DNA of 10,215 bases from Gammaproteobacteria bacterium. GTDB taxonomy: Bacteria; Pseudomonadota; Gammaproteobacteria; Thiohalobacterales; Thiohalobacteraceae. The position numbers and the translations under genes were made by a program. The notes beneath the pieces were generated by a model. It was not told the origin of the DNA, searched no databases, and was given only the letters and a program-made list of their open reading frames with translations. How positions within the stretch are numbered: the stretch's first letter is position 1; each line of letters starts with the position of its first letter. The stretch is taken from contig JACRMO010000120.1 in assembly GCA_016214925.1 (NCBI GenBank), positions 1 to 10,215 of the forward strand. The letters run 5' to 3'. Positions 1-6,902 of this stretch are shown one piece after another.

Positions 1-8
1 CCAAGGAT

Positions 9-722
9 ATGCCCAAGCGTCGTCGACTCAAAATCGCCTTTGCCCTGCTCGTGATTGTGACGGGCATGCATGCTTCAGCCGCCGAAGTCCGGGGTGTGGT
101 GTCCGTGCAGCAGGCCGGTATGTTCGATGACCGCGGTGAGGTGCTCAAGACCGTGCCGGTCAGTGTGGCGCTGTTTCCCGCCGAGGGGCAGGCGCTGCCG
201 CGCAGGGCGGCCGAAGAGCATGCCGTTACCTTGTCGGGGAGTCGGATGTTGCCTTTGTATCTGGCGATACCGCGTGGCGACCGCCTGCGCTTCGAGAATC
301 AGGACAATGTTTACCATGAACTCTTCACCCATTCGCACGCACAGTCGCTGGAACTCCGGTTGGACCGCGTCGGCCTCGGCCGTGTGCGTGGGATGACGTT
401 GGACGAAGCGGACGAACTGCATTGGTTCTGCCGAATCCACGCCAAGAGCTATGCGCGCGTGGATGTGTTGGATACGCCGCTGGTACAGATGGTGAATGCG
501 GGCGACAGCTTCGAGTTTCGCGGTTTGGCACCCGGCAAATGGCGGATACGGGTGGCCGCGCCGGGGGCCGAGACCCGTATCGTCGAGGCGCAGGCGTTGA
601 CGGCACCGCCGCCGGTGCAGATTCAATTGGCGGTCAAGGGCTTCAACCAGGACGCTCCGGGCGCGGCGCCGGCACAAGCCGTGGCGATAGAACAGCTGTT
701 CCCGAATCAGCCGGGGCTATGA
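9..722 (+). CDS. Secreted cupredoxin-like protein (methylamine utilization protein-type)
   Basis: A periplasmic protein of 237 residues. Residues 1-24 form a clear signal peptide: basic KRRRLK, hydrophobic IAFALLVIVTG, and an A-S-A cleavage site before A25-E26. Residues about 85-152 resemble a cupredoxin: the 'FENQDNVYHE' strand supplies H103, and 'WFCRIH' supplies C141 and H144, a C-x2-H spacing like type I copper proteins. The usual Met five residues after that His is replaced by A149, so a standard blue-copper site is not complete; H108 and H110 are extra possible ligands. Residues about 163-208 ('FRGLAPGKWRIRV') look like a small beta-sandwich of the carboxypeptidase-regulatory type. Proteins of this build are often named 'methylamine utilization protein', but nothing here indicates methylamine metabolism. 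It lies 4 bases before a GGDEF-EAL sensor and probably shares its transcript. The start is uncertain: AAGGA is only 1 base from the ATG, and the frame stays open to the window edge, so an upstream start is possible, although the signal peptide fits this one. Confidence 0.75.
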   Translation: MPKRRRLKIAFALLVIVTGMHASAAEVRGVVSVQQAGMFDDRGEVLKTVPVSVALFPAEGQALPRRAAEEHAVTLSGSRMLPLYLAIPRGDRLRFENQDNVYHELFTHSHAQSLELRLDRVGLGRVRGMTLDEADELHWFCRIHAKSYARVDVLDTPLVQMVNAGDSFEFRGLAPGKWRIRVAAPGAETRIVEAQALTAPPPVQIQLAVKGFNQDAPGAAPAQAVAIEQLFPNQPGL

Positions 723-726
723 GCGC

Positions 727-3489
727 ATGAATATCGGTCAGAAAAACGCACTGTTCATCATGGCCCTGGTGGTGCTTGTGCTCTGCGGTGTGTCCGTGGC
801 CGGGTATTTCCTCATTCAGTCCCATGTACATGCCGAGATCGAGCGTGACCTTGGCCGTGCGCAACGGGTGTTTGTCGAGGCCCAGAAGCACGCCTTCGAG
901 CGCATGGTCACGACCGCACGCGGCATCAGTCGCGAACCGAGCCTGCTGGCCGCGGCCACGACCGGCGATGCCGCGACGGTGCGCGGCATGTTGGAGGATC
1001 TGTATCCGCGGCCGGGTATCGATATGTTGGCGGTGTATCTGGGCAGCAGCGCGGATTCGGCCATCGCGGAGGGGCGCAAGCCGCATTTCACCTCACCCCA
1101 GGTGCTGACGTCGGAGCCGCTGCAACAATTGCTGCATCAAGTCGCGTCCGGTGCGCCGGTAGCCTATGGCAATGCCCTGGTGTTCGACACCTTCCTGCGC
1201 TTGGCGGCGATTCCCATTCAGAGCCCTCTGGGCGGCGGCGCCATCGGTGTGCTGGTGACGGGCGAAGAGATCAATCAGGCGGCGGTCGACGGTTTCAAGG
1301 AACTGGTGCGTGCCGAGGTTGCGCTGTTCTCCGGAAATGTCGTACTGGGCAGCACCCTGCCTGCTGGCAAAGTCGACTTGCAACAATTGCATTACCCGGG
1401 CGACGAACGCACGCCGCTCCGCTTCACGGCCGGTGACGATACCTACATCGGTCATGTCTACCCGGTGCATGCCGCCGATGCGGCGACCACGGTGGCGCAT
1501 GTCCTGCTGGCGCATTCCAGTGACAGCTATTGGGCGCCCTACCGGCAGCTGGGCAATTCCGCGCTGCTGATTTCCATGTTGATCCTGCTGATCGCGCTGC
1601 TGGTCGGCATCGGTGTCAGCCGTGCCACGCTGACCCAGCCGATCATGGCCTTGGCCGAAGCGACCCGGCATATCGCGGCCGGTGACCTGACTTATCAGGT
1701 GCAGGTGCGCCGCCGCGACGAATTGGGGCAGCTGGCGAACTCCTTCAACAGCATGCTCGCCGATCTCAGCGCCTCGCAGGCGGAATTGGAACGCAACCGG
1801 CAACGCTTCCACGACTTCGCCGAGAGTTCCTCGGATTGGTTGTGGGAGACCGATCACCAGGGGCGGTTTATCTACGTGTCCTCGGGGGTGACCGAAACCC
1901 TGGAAATGACCCCCGACAACTTCGTCGGCCGCACCCTCGCGCAGGTCTTTGCGCGAGACGATATGAACGAAGCCATGGCGCGGTTGCAGTGCGGCGCCAG
2001 TAAGTGTTATCCGTTCAAGGAACTCGAATGCACCATCACGCTGGCCGACGGCACACGCCGTTATCTGCGTTTCAACGGCATGCCGGTGATGGAAGGCGAC
2101 ATTGTGCATGGCTACCGTGGCACCACCCGCGACGTATCCAAAGCCAAGCAGGACGAAGAGCACCTCATCGTGCTCGCCAACCAGGATCAGCTCACCGGGC
2201 TGTCCAACCGCCGGCGTTTTCTCATCGATCTGGCGCACGAGATCCGCCATGCCCAGTCGCGCAACCGCAGCGGTGTGCTCATGCTGATCGATCTGGATCA
2301 CCTTAAGATGGTCAACGATACCGCCGGACATGCGGTCGGCGATAAGCTGATTGTGCAAATTTCGGGCGTGCTCAAGCGCTTGTCGCGTGACGAGGATCTG
2401 GTAGCGCGGGTCAGTGGCGACGAATTCGCCATGGCTTTCCCGGAGATGAGCGCGCAGCAAGCACGCGACAAGGCGCGCGCTATTCTGGAGGCCATTAGCG
2501 AATGTCGGCCCATGCACCAAGGGCATGCCATTAACGTATCGGCGAGCATCGGCCTGGTGCAATTCCCCGAACAGGGCCGCGAGGCCGTGGAATTGCTGGC
2601 CAAGGCGGATACCGCCATGTATGCGGCCAAGGATGCCGGACGCAACCGCGCCAAGCTGTTCATCGAGGGCGATATGTCCCGTGAGCGCATGGGCACGCAA
2701 TTGGCCTGGAAGTCGCGCATCGTCGAGGCATTGGAAAACGATTTGTTCGAGCTGGCCTTCCAGCCGATCGCCGCCCTGATCGACGGCGATGTGCATCACT
2801 TCGAAACCCTGGTGCGCATGCGCGACCGCGACGGTGCGACCCTGATGCCGGGGAATTTCATTCCCACCGCAGAACAGTTCGGACTCATCGGCCAAGTCGA
2901 CCGCGCCATTGTGCGCAAGGCCCTGCGTCACCTCGCCACGTTGCCGCCCGAGCTGTCCGGTGTCGGTATCTCCATCAATCTGTCGGGTATGTCGGTGGGT
3001 GATGAAGAGGTGTTCGCTCTGATCGAGTCGGAGCTGAAGGAGACCGGAATCAATCCGCAACGGATCACCTTCGAGGTGACCGAAACCGCCGCCTGCGAGC
3101 AGATGGCCAGGGCCGCCGAATTCATCGCCCGCATCCGCCAGCTCGGTTGTCAAATCTCGCTGGATGATTTCGGCGTGGGCTTCTCCTCGTTCTCGTATCT
3201 GAAAAACCTGCGCGTCGATATTCTGAAGATCGATGGGAGTTTCATCCGCGATATTTGCAAGAGTCGCGATGATCAATTGTTCGTCAAGGCACTGGTGGAC
3301 GTGGCGCGCGGCATGGGCATCCGTACTGTCGCCGAATTCGTCGAGACCGCCGGCACGGTGGAACTGCTGCGGCGTCTGGGTGTGGATTATGTGCAGGGTT
3401 ACTACGTGGGCCGGCCGGGCAAGGCGATTACCAAATTCAAACTCGGGGCAACAGTGTCGACAGAAGCTGGCCGCGCCGTGGCGGGTTAA
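727..3489 (+). CDS. Membrane sensor with HAMP-PAS-GGDEF-EAL domains (c-di-GMP cyclase/phosphodiesterase)
   Basis: A 920-residue inner-membrane protein expected to turn over the second messenger c-di-GMP. Order: TM1 about 8-30; a periplasmic Cache/CHASE-like sensor of about 245 residues; TM2 about 279-297; HAMP about 298-350; PAS about 361-475; GGDEF about 483-645; EAL about 660-905. The GGDEF signature is SGDEF (563-567), a variant seen in active cyclases, and an RxxD inhibitory site (R554-D557) lies exactly five residues before it. The EAL motif reads ETL (693-695), but the metal and catalytic residues are all present: E693, N751, E783, E786, D813, D814, K834, E870 and Q890. As I remember RocR numbering, each is offset by the same 518 residues. 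The DDFG loop continues as DDFGVG instead of DDFGTG. I infer a working phosphodiesterase and a probably competent, product-inhibited cyclase; the net activity cannot be told. The ATG is 4 bases after the cupredoxin gene with little Shine-Dalgarno, suggesting translational coupling. Its TAA overlaps the argH stop. Confidence 0.93.
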   Translation: MNIGQKNALFIMALVVLVLCGVSVAGYFLIQSHVHAEIERDLGRAQRVFVEAQKHAFERMVTTARGISREPSLLAAATTGDAATVRGMLEDLYPRPGIDMLAVYLGSSADSAIAEGRKPHFTSPQVLTSEPLQQLLHQVASGAPVAYGNALVFDTFLRLAAIPIQSPLGGGAIGVLVTGEEINQAAVDGFKELVRAEVALFSGNVVLGSTLPAGKVDLQQLHYPGDERTPLRFTAGDDTYIGHVYPVHAADAATTVAHVLLAHSSDSYWAPYRQLGNSALLISMLILLIALLVGIGVSRATLTQPIMALAEATRHIAAGDLTYQVQVRRRDELGQLANSFNSMLADLSASQAELERNRQRFHDFAESSSDWLWETDHQGRFIYVSSGVTETLEMTPDNFVGRTLAQVFARDDMNEAMARLQCGASKCYPFKELECTITLADGTRRYLRFNGMPVMEGDIVHGYRGTTRDVSKAKQDEEHLIVLANQDQLTGLSNRRRFLIDLAHEIRHAQSRNRSGVLMLIDLDHLKMVNDTAGHAVGDKLIVQISGVLKRLSRDEDLVARVSGDEFAMAFPEMSAQQARDKARAILEAISECRPMHQGHAINVSASIGLVQFPEQGREAVELLAKADTAMYAAKDAGRNRAKLFIEGDMSRERMGTQLAWKSRIVEALENDLFELAFQPIAALIDGDVHHFETLVRMRDRDGATLMPGNFIPTAEQFGLIGQVDRAIVRKALRHLATLPPELSGVGISINLSGMSVGDEEVFALIESELKETGINPQRITFEVTETAACEQMARAAEFIARIRQLGCQISLDDFGVGFSSFSYLKNLRVDILKIDGSFIRDICKSRDDQLFVKALVDVARGMGIRTVAEFVETAGTVELLRRLGVDYVQGYYVGRPGKAITKFKLGATVSTEAGRAVAG

Positions 3490-4898
3490 CCGCCCGCCAA
3501 CCGCGTCCGAGCCCGCGTAATCGCCGCGCGTACCTGCGCCGGCGCGGTACCGCCCAGATGATTGCGTGCCGCGACCGAACCTTCCAGTGTCAGCACCGCA
3601 AACACATCAGCGCTGATCGCCGGGGAAAATTTTTGTAATTCCTCCAGCGGCAGCTGCGACAGATCCTTGCCGAGTTCAATACCGCGTTTGACCGCCTTGC
3701 CGACGATTTCATGCGCATCGCGAAACGCCATGCCCTTGCGCACCAAGTAATCGGCGAGGTCGGTGGCGGTGGAAAAACCCGCCAGCGCCGCCTCACGCAT
3801 GCGTTCACGCCGTGGCTGCACGGCCGGCATCATATCGGCGAACACGCGCAGCGAACCTTTCACGGTATCGATGGCATCGAACAGCGGTTCCTTGTCTTCC
3901 TGATTGTCTTTGTTATACGCGAGCGGCTGGGCCTTCATCAGCGTCAGCAGGGCAATCAGGTGGCCGTTGACGCGGCCGGTCTTGCCGCGTACCAGCTCGG
4001 GCACGTCGGGATTTTTCTTCTGCGGCATGATGCTTGATCCGGTGCAGAAGCGGTCCGGCAGGTCGATGAAGCCGAACTGCGCCGAGGTCCACAGGATCAG
4101 CTCCTCGGAGAAGCGCGACAGATGCGTCATCAGAATCGCCGCGAAGGCGCAGAACTCGATGGCGAAGTCGCGGTCGCTGACCGCATCGAGCGAGTTTTCC
4201 GCCGGGGCGTCGAAGCCGAGCAGCTCGGCGGTGTAGGCACGGTCGATGGGGTACGTGGTACCCGCGAGCGCCGCGGCGCCGAGCGGCATGCTGTTCATGC
4301 GTGTGCGCAGATCGCGCAGCCGGCTATGATCACGTTGCAGGTTCTCGAACCAGGCCAGCATGTGATGGCCGAAGGTCACCGGCATGGCGACCTGCAGACG
4401 GGTGAAGCCGGGCATGATGCTGTCGGCCTCGCGCTCGGCCAGATCGAGCAGGCCGGTCTGCAAGCGGCGCAGTTCGGCGCTGATGATGTCGATCTCGTCA
4501 CGCAGATACAGGCGGATGTCGGTGGCGACTTGATCGTTGCGCGAGCGCCCGGTGTGCAGTTTCTTGCCCGCCACGCCGATACGTTCGGTGAGGCGCGCCT
4601 CGATGTTCATGTGCACGTCTTCCAGGGCGACCGACCAGTTGAATTCGCCGCGTTCGATCTCGGCGCGGATGTCGGTGAGCCCGGCGACGATGGCGTTGCA
4701 CTCGTCCGTGGTCAGTACGCCGACCTTGGCGAGCATGCGCGCGTGGGCGATGGAGCCGGCGATGTCGTAGGCGTATAGACGCTTGTCGAACGTCACCGAG
4801 GCGGTGAAGGCCTGGACGAAGGCATCGGTCGATTCGCTGAAGCGGCCGCCCCAGAGTGTGCTACCCGTGGGTGTGTCGCCGGTTTTATCGCTGGACAT
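3486..4898 (-). CDS. argH: Argininosuccinate lyase
   Basis: Last enzyme of arginine biosynthesis: it splits argininosuccinate into arginine and fumarate in the cytoplasm, as a homotetramer of the fumarase/aspartase superfamily. The 470-residue length is close to the E. coli enzyme. The N-terminal 'LWGGRFSES' and the 'HTGRSRNDQ' motif (H115-Q123) are typical. The family signature GSSIMPQKKNP lies at 287-297, on the mobile loop that carries the catalytic serine (probably S289). I chose the ATG at 4896-4898 because a GGGA lies 6 bases upstream and the protein then begins shortly before the conserved 'GSTLWGGRF'. A TTG at 4932-4934 would add 12 residues that look non-conserved. argH stands divergent to algZ, as in Pseudomonas. 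Its stop codon overlaps that of the GGDEF-EAL gene, so there is no room for a separate intrinsic terminator between the convergent genes. Confidence 0.97.
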   Translation of the reverse strand: MSSDKTGDTPTGSTLWGGRFSESTDAFVQAFTASVTFDKRLYAYDIAGSIAHARMLAKVGVLTTDECNAIVAGLTDIRAEIERGEFNWSVALEDVHMNIEARLTERIGVAGKKLHTGRSRNDQVATDIRLYLRDEIDIISAELRRLQTGLLDLAEREADSIMPGFTRLQVAMPVTFGHHMLAWFENLQRDHSRLRDLRTRMNSMPLGAAALAGTTYPIDRAYTAELLGFDAPAENSLDAVSDRDFAIEFCAFAAILMTHLSRFSEELILWTSAQFGFIDLPDRFCTGSSIMPQKKNPDVPELVRGKTGRVNGHLIALLTLMKAQPLAYNKDNQEDKEPLFDAIDTVKGSLRVFADMMPAVQPRRERMREAALAGFSTATDLADYLVRKGMAFRDAHEIVGKAVKRGIELGKDLSQLPLEELQKFSPAISADVFAVLTLEGSVAARNHLGGTAPAQVRAAITRARTRLAGG

Positions 4899-4960
4899 GG
4901 TTGGTCCCGTGTGTGGATGATGCGTGGCGGCCAAGTATAACCTTGTGCAGGGACAAAGGA
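4899..4960. promoter_or_regulatory. Divergent argH/algZ promoter region with overlapping candidate -10 boxes
   Basis: This 62-base gap must hold, or lie next to, the start signals of both divergent genes. On the plus strand TATAAC (4936-4941) matches the sigma-70 -10 box at five of six positions and would start a very short leader for algZ. On the minus strand TATACT (4939-4934) shares the same TATA core and would give argH a leader of about 29 bases. Neither has a convincing -35 box at 16-18 bases, so activator-dependent or alternative-sigma promoters are possible. AGGGA at 4949-4953, 7 bases before ATG 4961, is the likely algZ ribosome binding site. Confidence 0.4.
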
Positions 4961-6079
4961 ATGTCGAAACTGAAGCCTATGAACGAAAGCGCCTCGCGTT
5001 CCACCCCGGCCTCGACCCTCAGCGAGGGCTTTTTCCTGCCCAATTTCTGCGGCATCCGCATGGTGTTCGCGGTGGTGGTAGTCGCCGAATTGTTGGCCTT
5101 CATCCTGGTGCTGGCCGCGCCCTGGAGCGGCGACAAATGGAGCGAACTGGGCTTGGTGTCGCTGTTCGTGCAGTGGGTGGCGTTGGTGAGCGCCGGTGTA
5201 TTGTGCGCGTTACGGCCGTCGTTGGCGCGCTTGAGTACCCTGGCTGCGACGCTGGTGAGTTATCTGTCGCTGCTGCTGGTCACGCTGGTGTTGAGCGAGA
5301 TCGCCTTTCGCGTTTCCGGACGTCTGGATCTCCTGCAACCGGGCTCGGACCACGCCGCGTTCCTGTTGCGCAATCTCGCCATCGGCGCACTGTTGAGCGG
5401 CATGGTGCTGCGCTATTTCTATGTGCGCCATCAATGGGCGGAGCAGGTCACTGCCGAGGCGCAGGCACGTGTGCAGGCGTTGCAGGCGCGCATCCGTCCG
5501 CATTTTCTGTTCAACAGCCTGAACACCATCGCCGCGCTGACCGCCAGCAACCCCGCGCTCGCCGAAGATGTCGTGCAGGATCTCGCCGAACTATTCCGTG
5601 TCACCATGCGCGACATGCGTGAGCGCGTGACCTTGGAACAGGAACTGAATTTCACCCGCAGTTATTTGCGCATCGAGGCGCAGCGTCTGGGCGATCGCCT
5701 GCAAGTGGACTGGACGCTGAAGAATCTGCCCATGCAGGCGCTGGTGCCGGCGCTGGTTCTGCAGCCGTTGGTGGAGAATGCCGTGTATCACGGCATCGAG
5801 CCGCGTGCCGGCGGCGGTCGTGTGCATATCCTTGGCACCTATAACCGCGGCGTGCTGCGGCTGGAGGTGCGCAATCCGTTGCCGGACACACCGACCGGGA
5901 ACGTTGGACGGAACGGTGAGCGCACGCATCCAAACGGCAACCGCATGGCCCTGGACAATATCCGCGAACGTCTGCAACTCGCCTATGGACCCGGGGCGCG
6001 CCTGGAGATGGATCAGCGCGAAGGTCTGTACCGCGTGCGTGTGCTGTTCCCCCTGTCCGACACGGGTGAGACGCCCTAG
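4961..6079 (+). CDS. algZ: LytS-type sensor histidine kinase AlgZ/FimS
   Basis: Membrane histidine kinase of 372 residues, expected to phosphorylate AlgR. After a short N-terminal tail comes the family-typical 'GFFLPNFCGIRMVF' (23-36) and four predicted membrane spans at about 34-53, 63-83, 92-116 and 135-155, with no large periplasmic domain. The His-kinase domain (PF06580 type) follows: phospho-acceptor H181 in 'RPHFLFNSLNTI', the N-box 'VENAVYHG' with N273, and a G-box 'GNRMALDNIRERL' (about 326-338). In Pseudomonas, FimS/AlgZ with AlgR governs twitching motility, alginate and virulence; whether those targets exist here cannot be seen. ATG 4961 has AGGGA 7 bases upstream; an ATG at 4979 is a less likely alternative. 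The frame is open further upstream into argH, but those residues do not look like the family. algR follows after 35 bases, so co-transcription is likely. Confidence 0.93.
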   Translation: MSKLKPMNESASRSTPASTLSEGFFLPNFCGIRMVFAVVVVAELLAFILVLAAPWSGDKWSELGLVSLFVQWVALVSAGVLCALRPSLARLSTLAATLVSYLSLLLVTLVLSEIAFRVSGRLDLLQPGSDHAAFLLRNLAIGALLSGMVLRYFYVRHQWAEQVTAEAQARVQALQARIRPHFLFNSLNTIAALTASNPALAEDVVQDLAELFRVTMRDMRERVTLEQELNFTRSYLRIEAQRLGDRLQVDWTLKNLPMQALVPALVLQPLVENAVYHGIEPRAGGGRVHILGTYNRGVLRLEVRNPLPDTPTGNVGRNGERTHPNGNRMALDNIRERLQLAYGPGARLEMDQREGLYRVRVLFPLSDTGETP

Positions 6080-6102
6080 ATGGATACAGGGATGGATACG
6101 GG
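6079..6102 (+). repeat. 12-base tandem duplication in the algZ-algR gap
   Basis: GATGGATACAGG (6079-6090) is followed directly by GATGGATACGGG (6091-6102), 11 of 12 bases identical. It begins at the last base of the algZ stop codon and ends just before the algR ribosome binding site. It is probably a local slippage duplication that lengthened the gap. Confidence 0.7.
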
Positions 6103-6103
6103 C

Positions 6104-6107
6104 GGAG
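6104..6107 (+). promoter_or_regulatory. algR ribosome binding site
   Basis: GGAG with 7 bases to ATG 6115. It is the best-spaced Shine-Dalgarno of the annotated starts in the window and fixes the algR start. Confidence 0.7.
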
Positions 6108-6114
6108 CTCTCGG

Positions 6115-6840
6115 ATGAAAGTGCTGCTGGTCGACGACGAGACGCTGGCCCGCGAACGGTTGCGGCGCCTGCTGGCGGACGTGCCCGATTGCGCAGTCTG
6201 CGGCGAAGCCGCCGACGGCCGCGCGGCATTGGCGTGCTGCGAACAGCTACAACCCGATGTGGTGCTGATGGACATCCGCATGCCCGGCATGGATGGCCTG
6301 GAGGCGGCGCGCCATCTGGCCGGCCTGCCCGATCCGCCGGCGGTGATTTTCACCACGGCATTCGGCGATCACGCCCTGGAGGCCTTCGAGGCCTGCGCCG
6401 TCGATTACCTGTTGAAACCGATCCGCATTGAGCGACTTGCCGCCGCGCTTGGCAACGCGCGACGCCTGACCCGCGCCCAGGCCGCGCAGTTGGATACCGC
6501 CACCGGTGGCGTGCGCAGTCACATCTGCGTGCGCGTGCGCGGCAATCTGCATTTGCTGCCAGTCGCCGATATCCGTTTTTTCCGCGCCGATAACAAATAT
6601 GTCACGGTGCGCACCGGCGATGCCGAATACCTGATCGAGGAACCGCTGAAGGCCTTGGAGGACGAATTCACGGCGCGGTTCCTGCGTATCCACCGCAATG
6701 CCCTGGTGGCGGCGGATTTCATCGTCGGGCTGGAAAAAGACGCCGCGGGCCAATGCATGGTGGTGCTCGGCGGCATCGACGAACGCTTGGAAGTGAGCCG
6801 CCGCCATCAAGCCGAGGTGCGCGCGCGGTTGAAGGCCTGA
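6115..6840 (+). CDS. algR: LytTR-family response regulator AlgR
   Basis: Cytoplasmic DNA-binding response regulator of 241 residues, the expected partner of the kinase encoded upstream. The receiver domain (about 1-120) has the acidic pair D7/D8, phospho-acceptor D53 in 'VLMDIRMPGMDG', the T80/T81 switch residue in 'IFTTAF', and K101 in 'YLLKP'. A linker of about 20 residues leads to a LytTR DNA-binding domain (about 136-240) with the recognisable 'IRFFRADNKYVTV', 'FLRIHRNALV' and 'VSRRHQAEVRARL' segments. Pseudomonas AlgR activates alginate, pilus-associated and other genes; the target set here is unknown. Gene order algZ-algR-hemC supports the assignment over other LytTR regulators such as BtsR or YehT. 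The last codons may contain a promoter for hemC. Confidence 0.94.
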   Translation: MKVLLVDDETLARERLRRLLADVPDCAVCGEAADGRAALACCEQLQPDVVLMDIRMPGMDGLEAARHLAGLPDPPAVIFTTAFGDHALEAFEACAVDYLLKPIRIERLAAALGNARRLTRAQAAQLDTATGGVRSHICVRVRGNLHLLPVADIRFFRADNKYVTVRTGDAEYLIEEPLKALEDEFTARFLRIHRNALVAADFIVGLEKDAAGQCMVVLGGIDERLEVSRRHQAEVRARLKA

Positions 6841-6857
6841 GCCGGGGTCGGTATCCT
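6829..6857 (+). promoter_or_regulatory. Candidate sigma-70 promoter for hemC
   Basis: TTGAAG (6829-6834) and TATCCT (6852-6857) are separated by exactly 17 bases; each matches the consensus at four of six positions. The -35 lies in the final codons of algR. Transcription would start near 6864, leaving about 39 bases before the hemC ATG. It could let heme genes be expressed apart from algZR. It is a sequence match only, of moderate quality. Confidence 0.35.
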
Positions 6858-6902
6858 CGCAGCCTGCAACCCGCCCAGTGTTTCCATCCAGGTCGCCACC
6901 CC

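Noticed and set aside
9..722. Membership in a methylamine utilization (mau) operon
   Set aside because: No methylamine dehydrogenase subunits, amicyanin or mau maturation genes are nearby; only the generic family name suggests it.
1093..3276. A 727-codon open frame on the minus strand opposite the GGDEF-EAL gene
   Set aside because: Its translation has no recognisable domain, is rich in His/Gln/Arg as expected from antisense to a GC-rich codon-biased gene, and it runs exactly opposite strongly conserved coding sequence.
4899..4934. TTG start for ArgH at 4934
   Set aside because: The added 12 residues are not family-like, and the ATG at 4898 has an acceptable Shine-Dalgarno.
4856..4960. Upstream extension of AlgZ by 35 residues
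   Set aside because: It overlaps the start of argH antisense, is Cys/Trp-rich and unlike the family, while ATG 4961 has a proper Shine-Dalgarno and leads straight into the conserved FLPNFC motif.
6778..6786. GACGAACGC, one mismatch from the reverse complement of the AlgR core CCGTTCGTC, upstream of hemC
   Set aside because: It encodes Asp-Glu-Arg inside algR, and the same nine bases occur at 1402-1410 in an unrelated gene, so the match is not informative by itself.
6753..6902. Extended HemC start inside algR
   Set aside because: With ATG 6903 the catalytic D84 and cofactor C242 fall at the same numbers as in E. coli HemC, so the extension is not needed.
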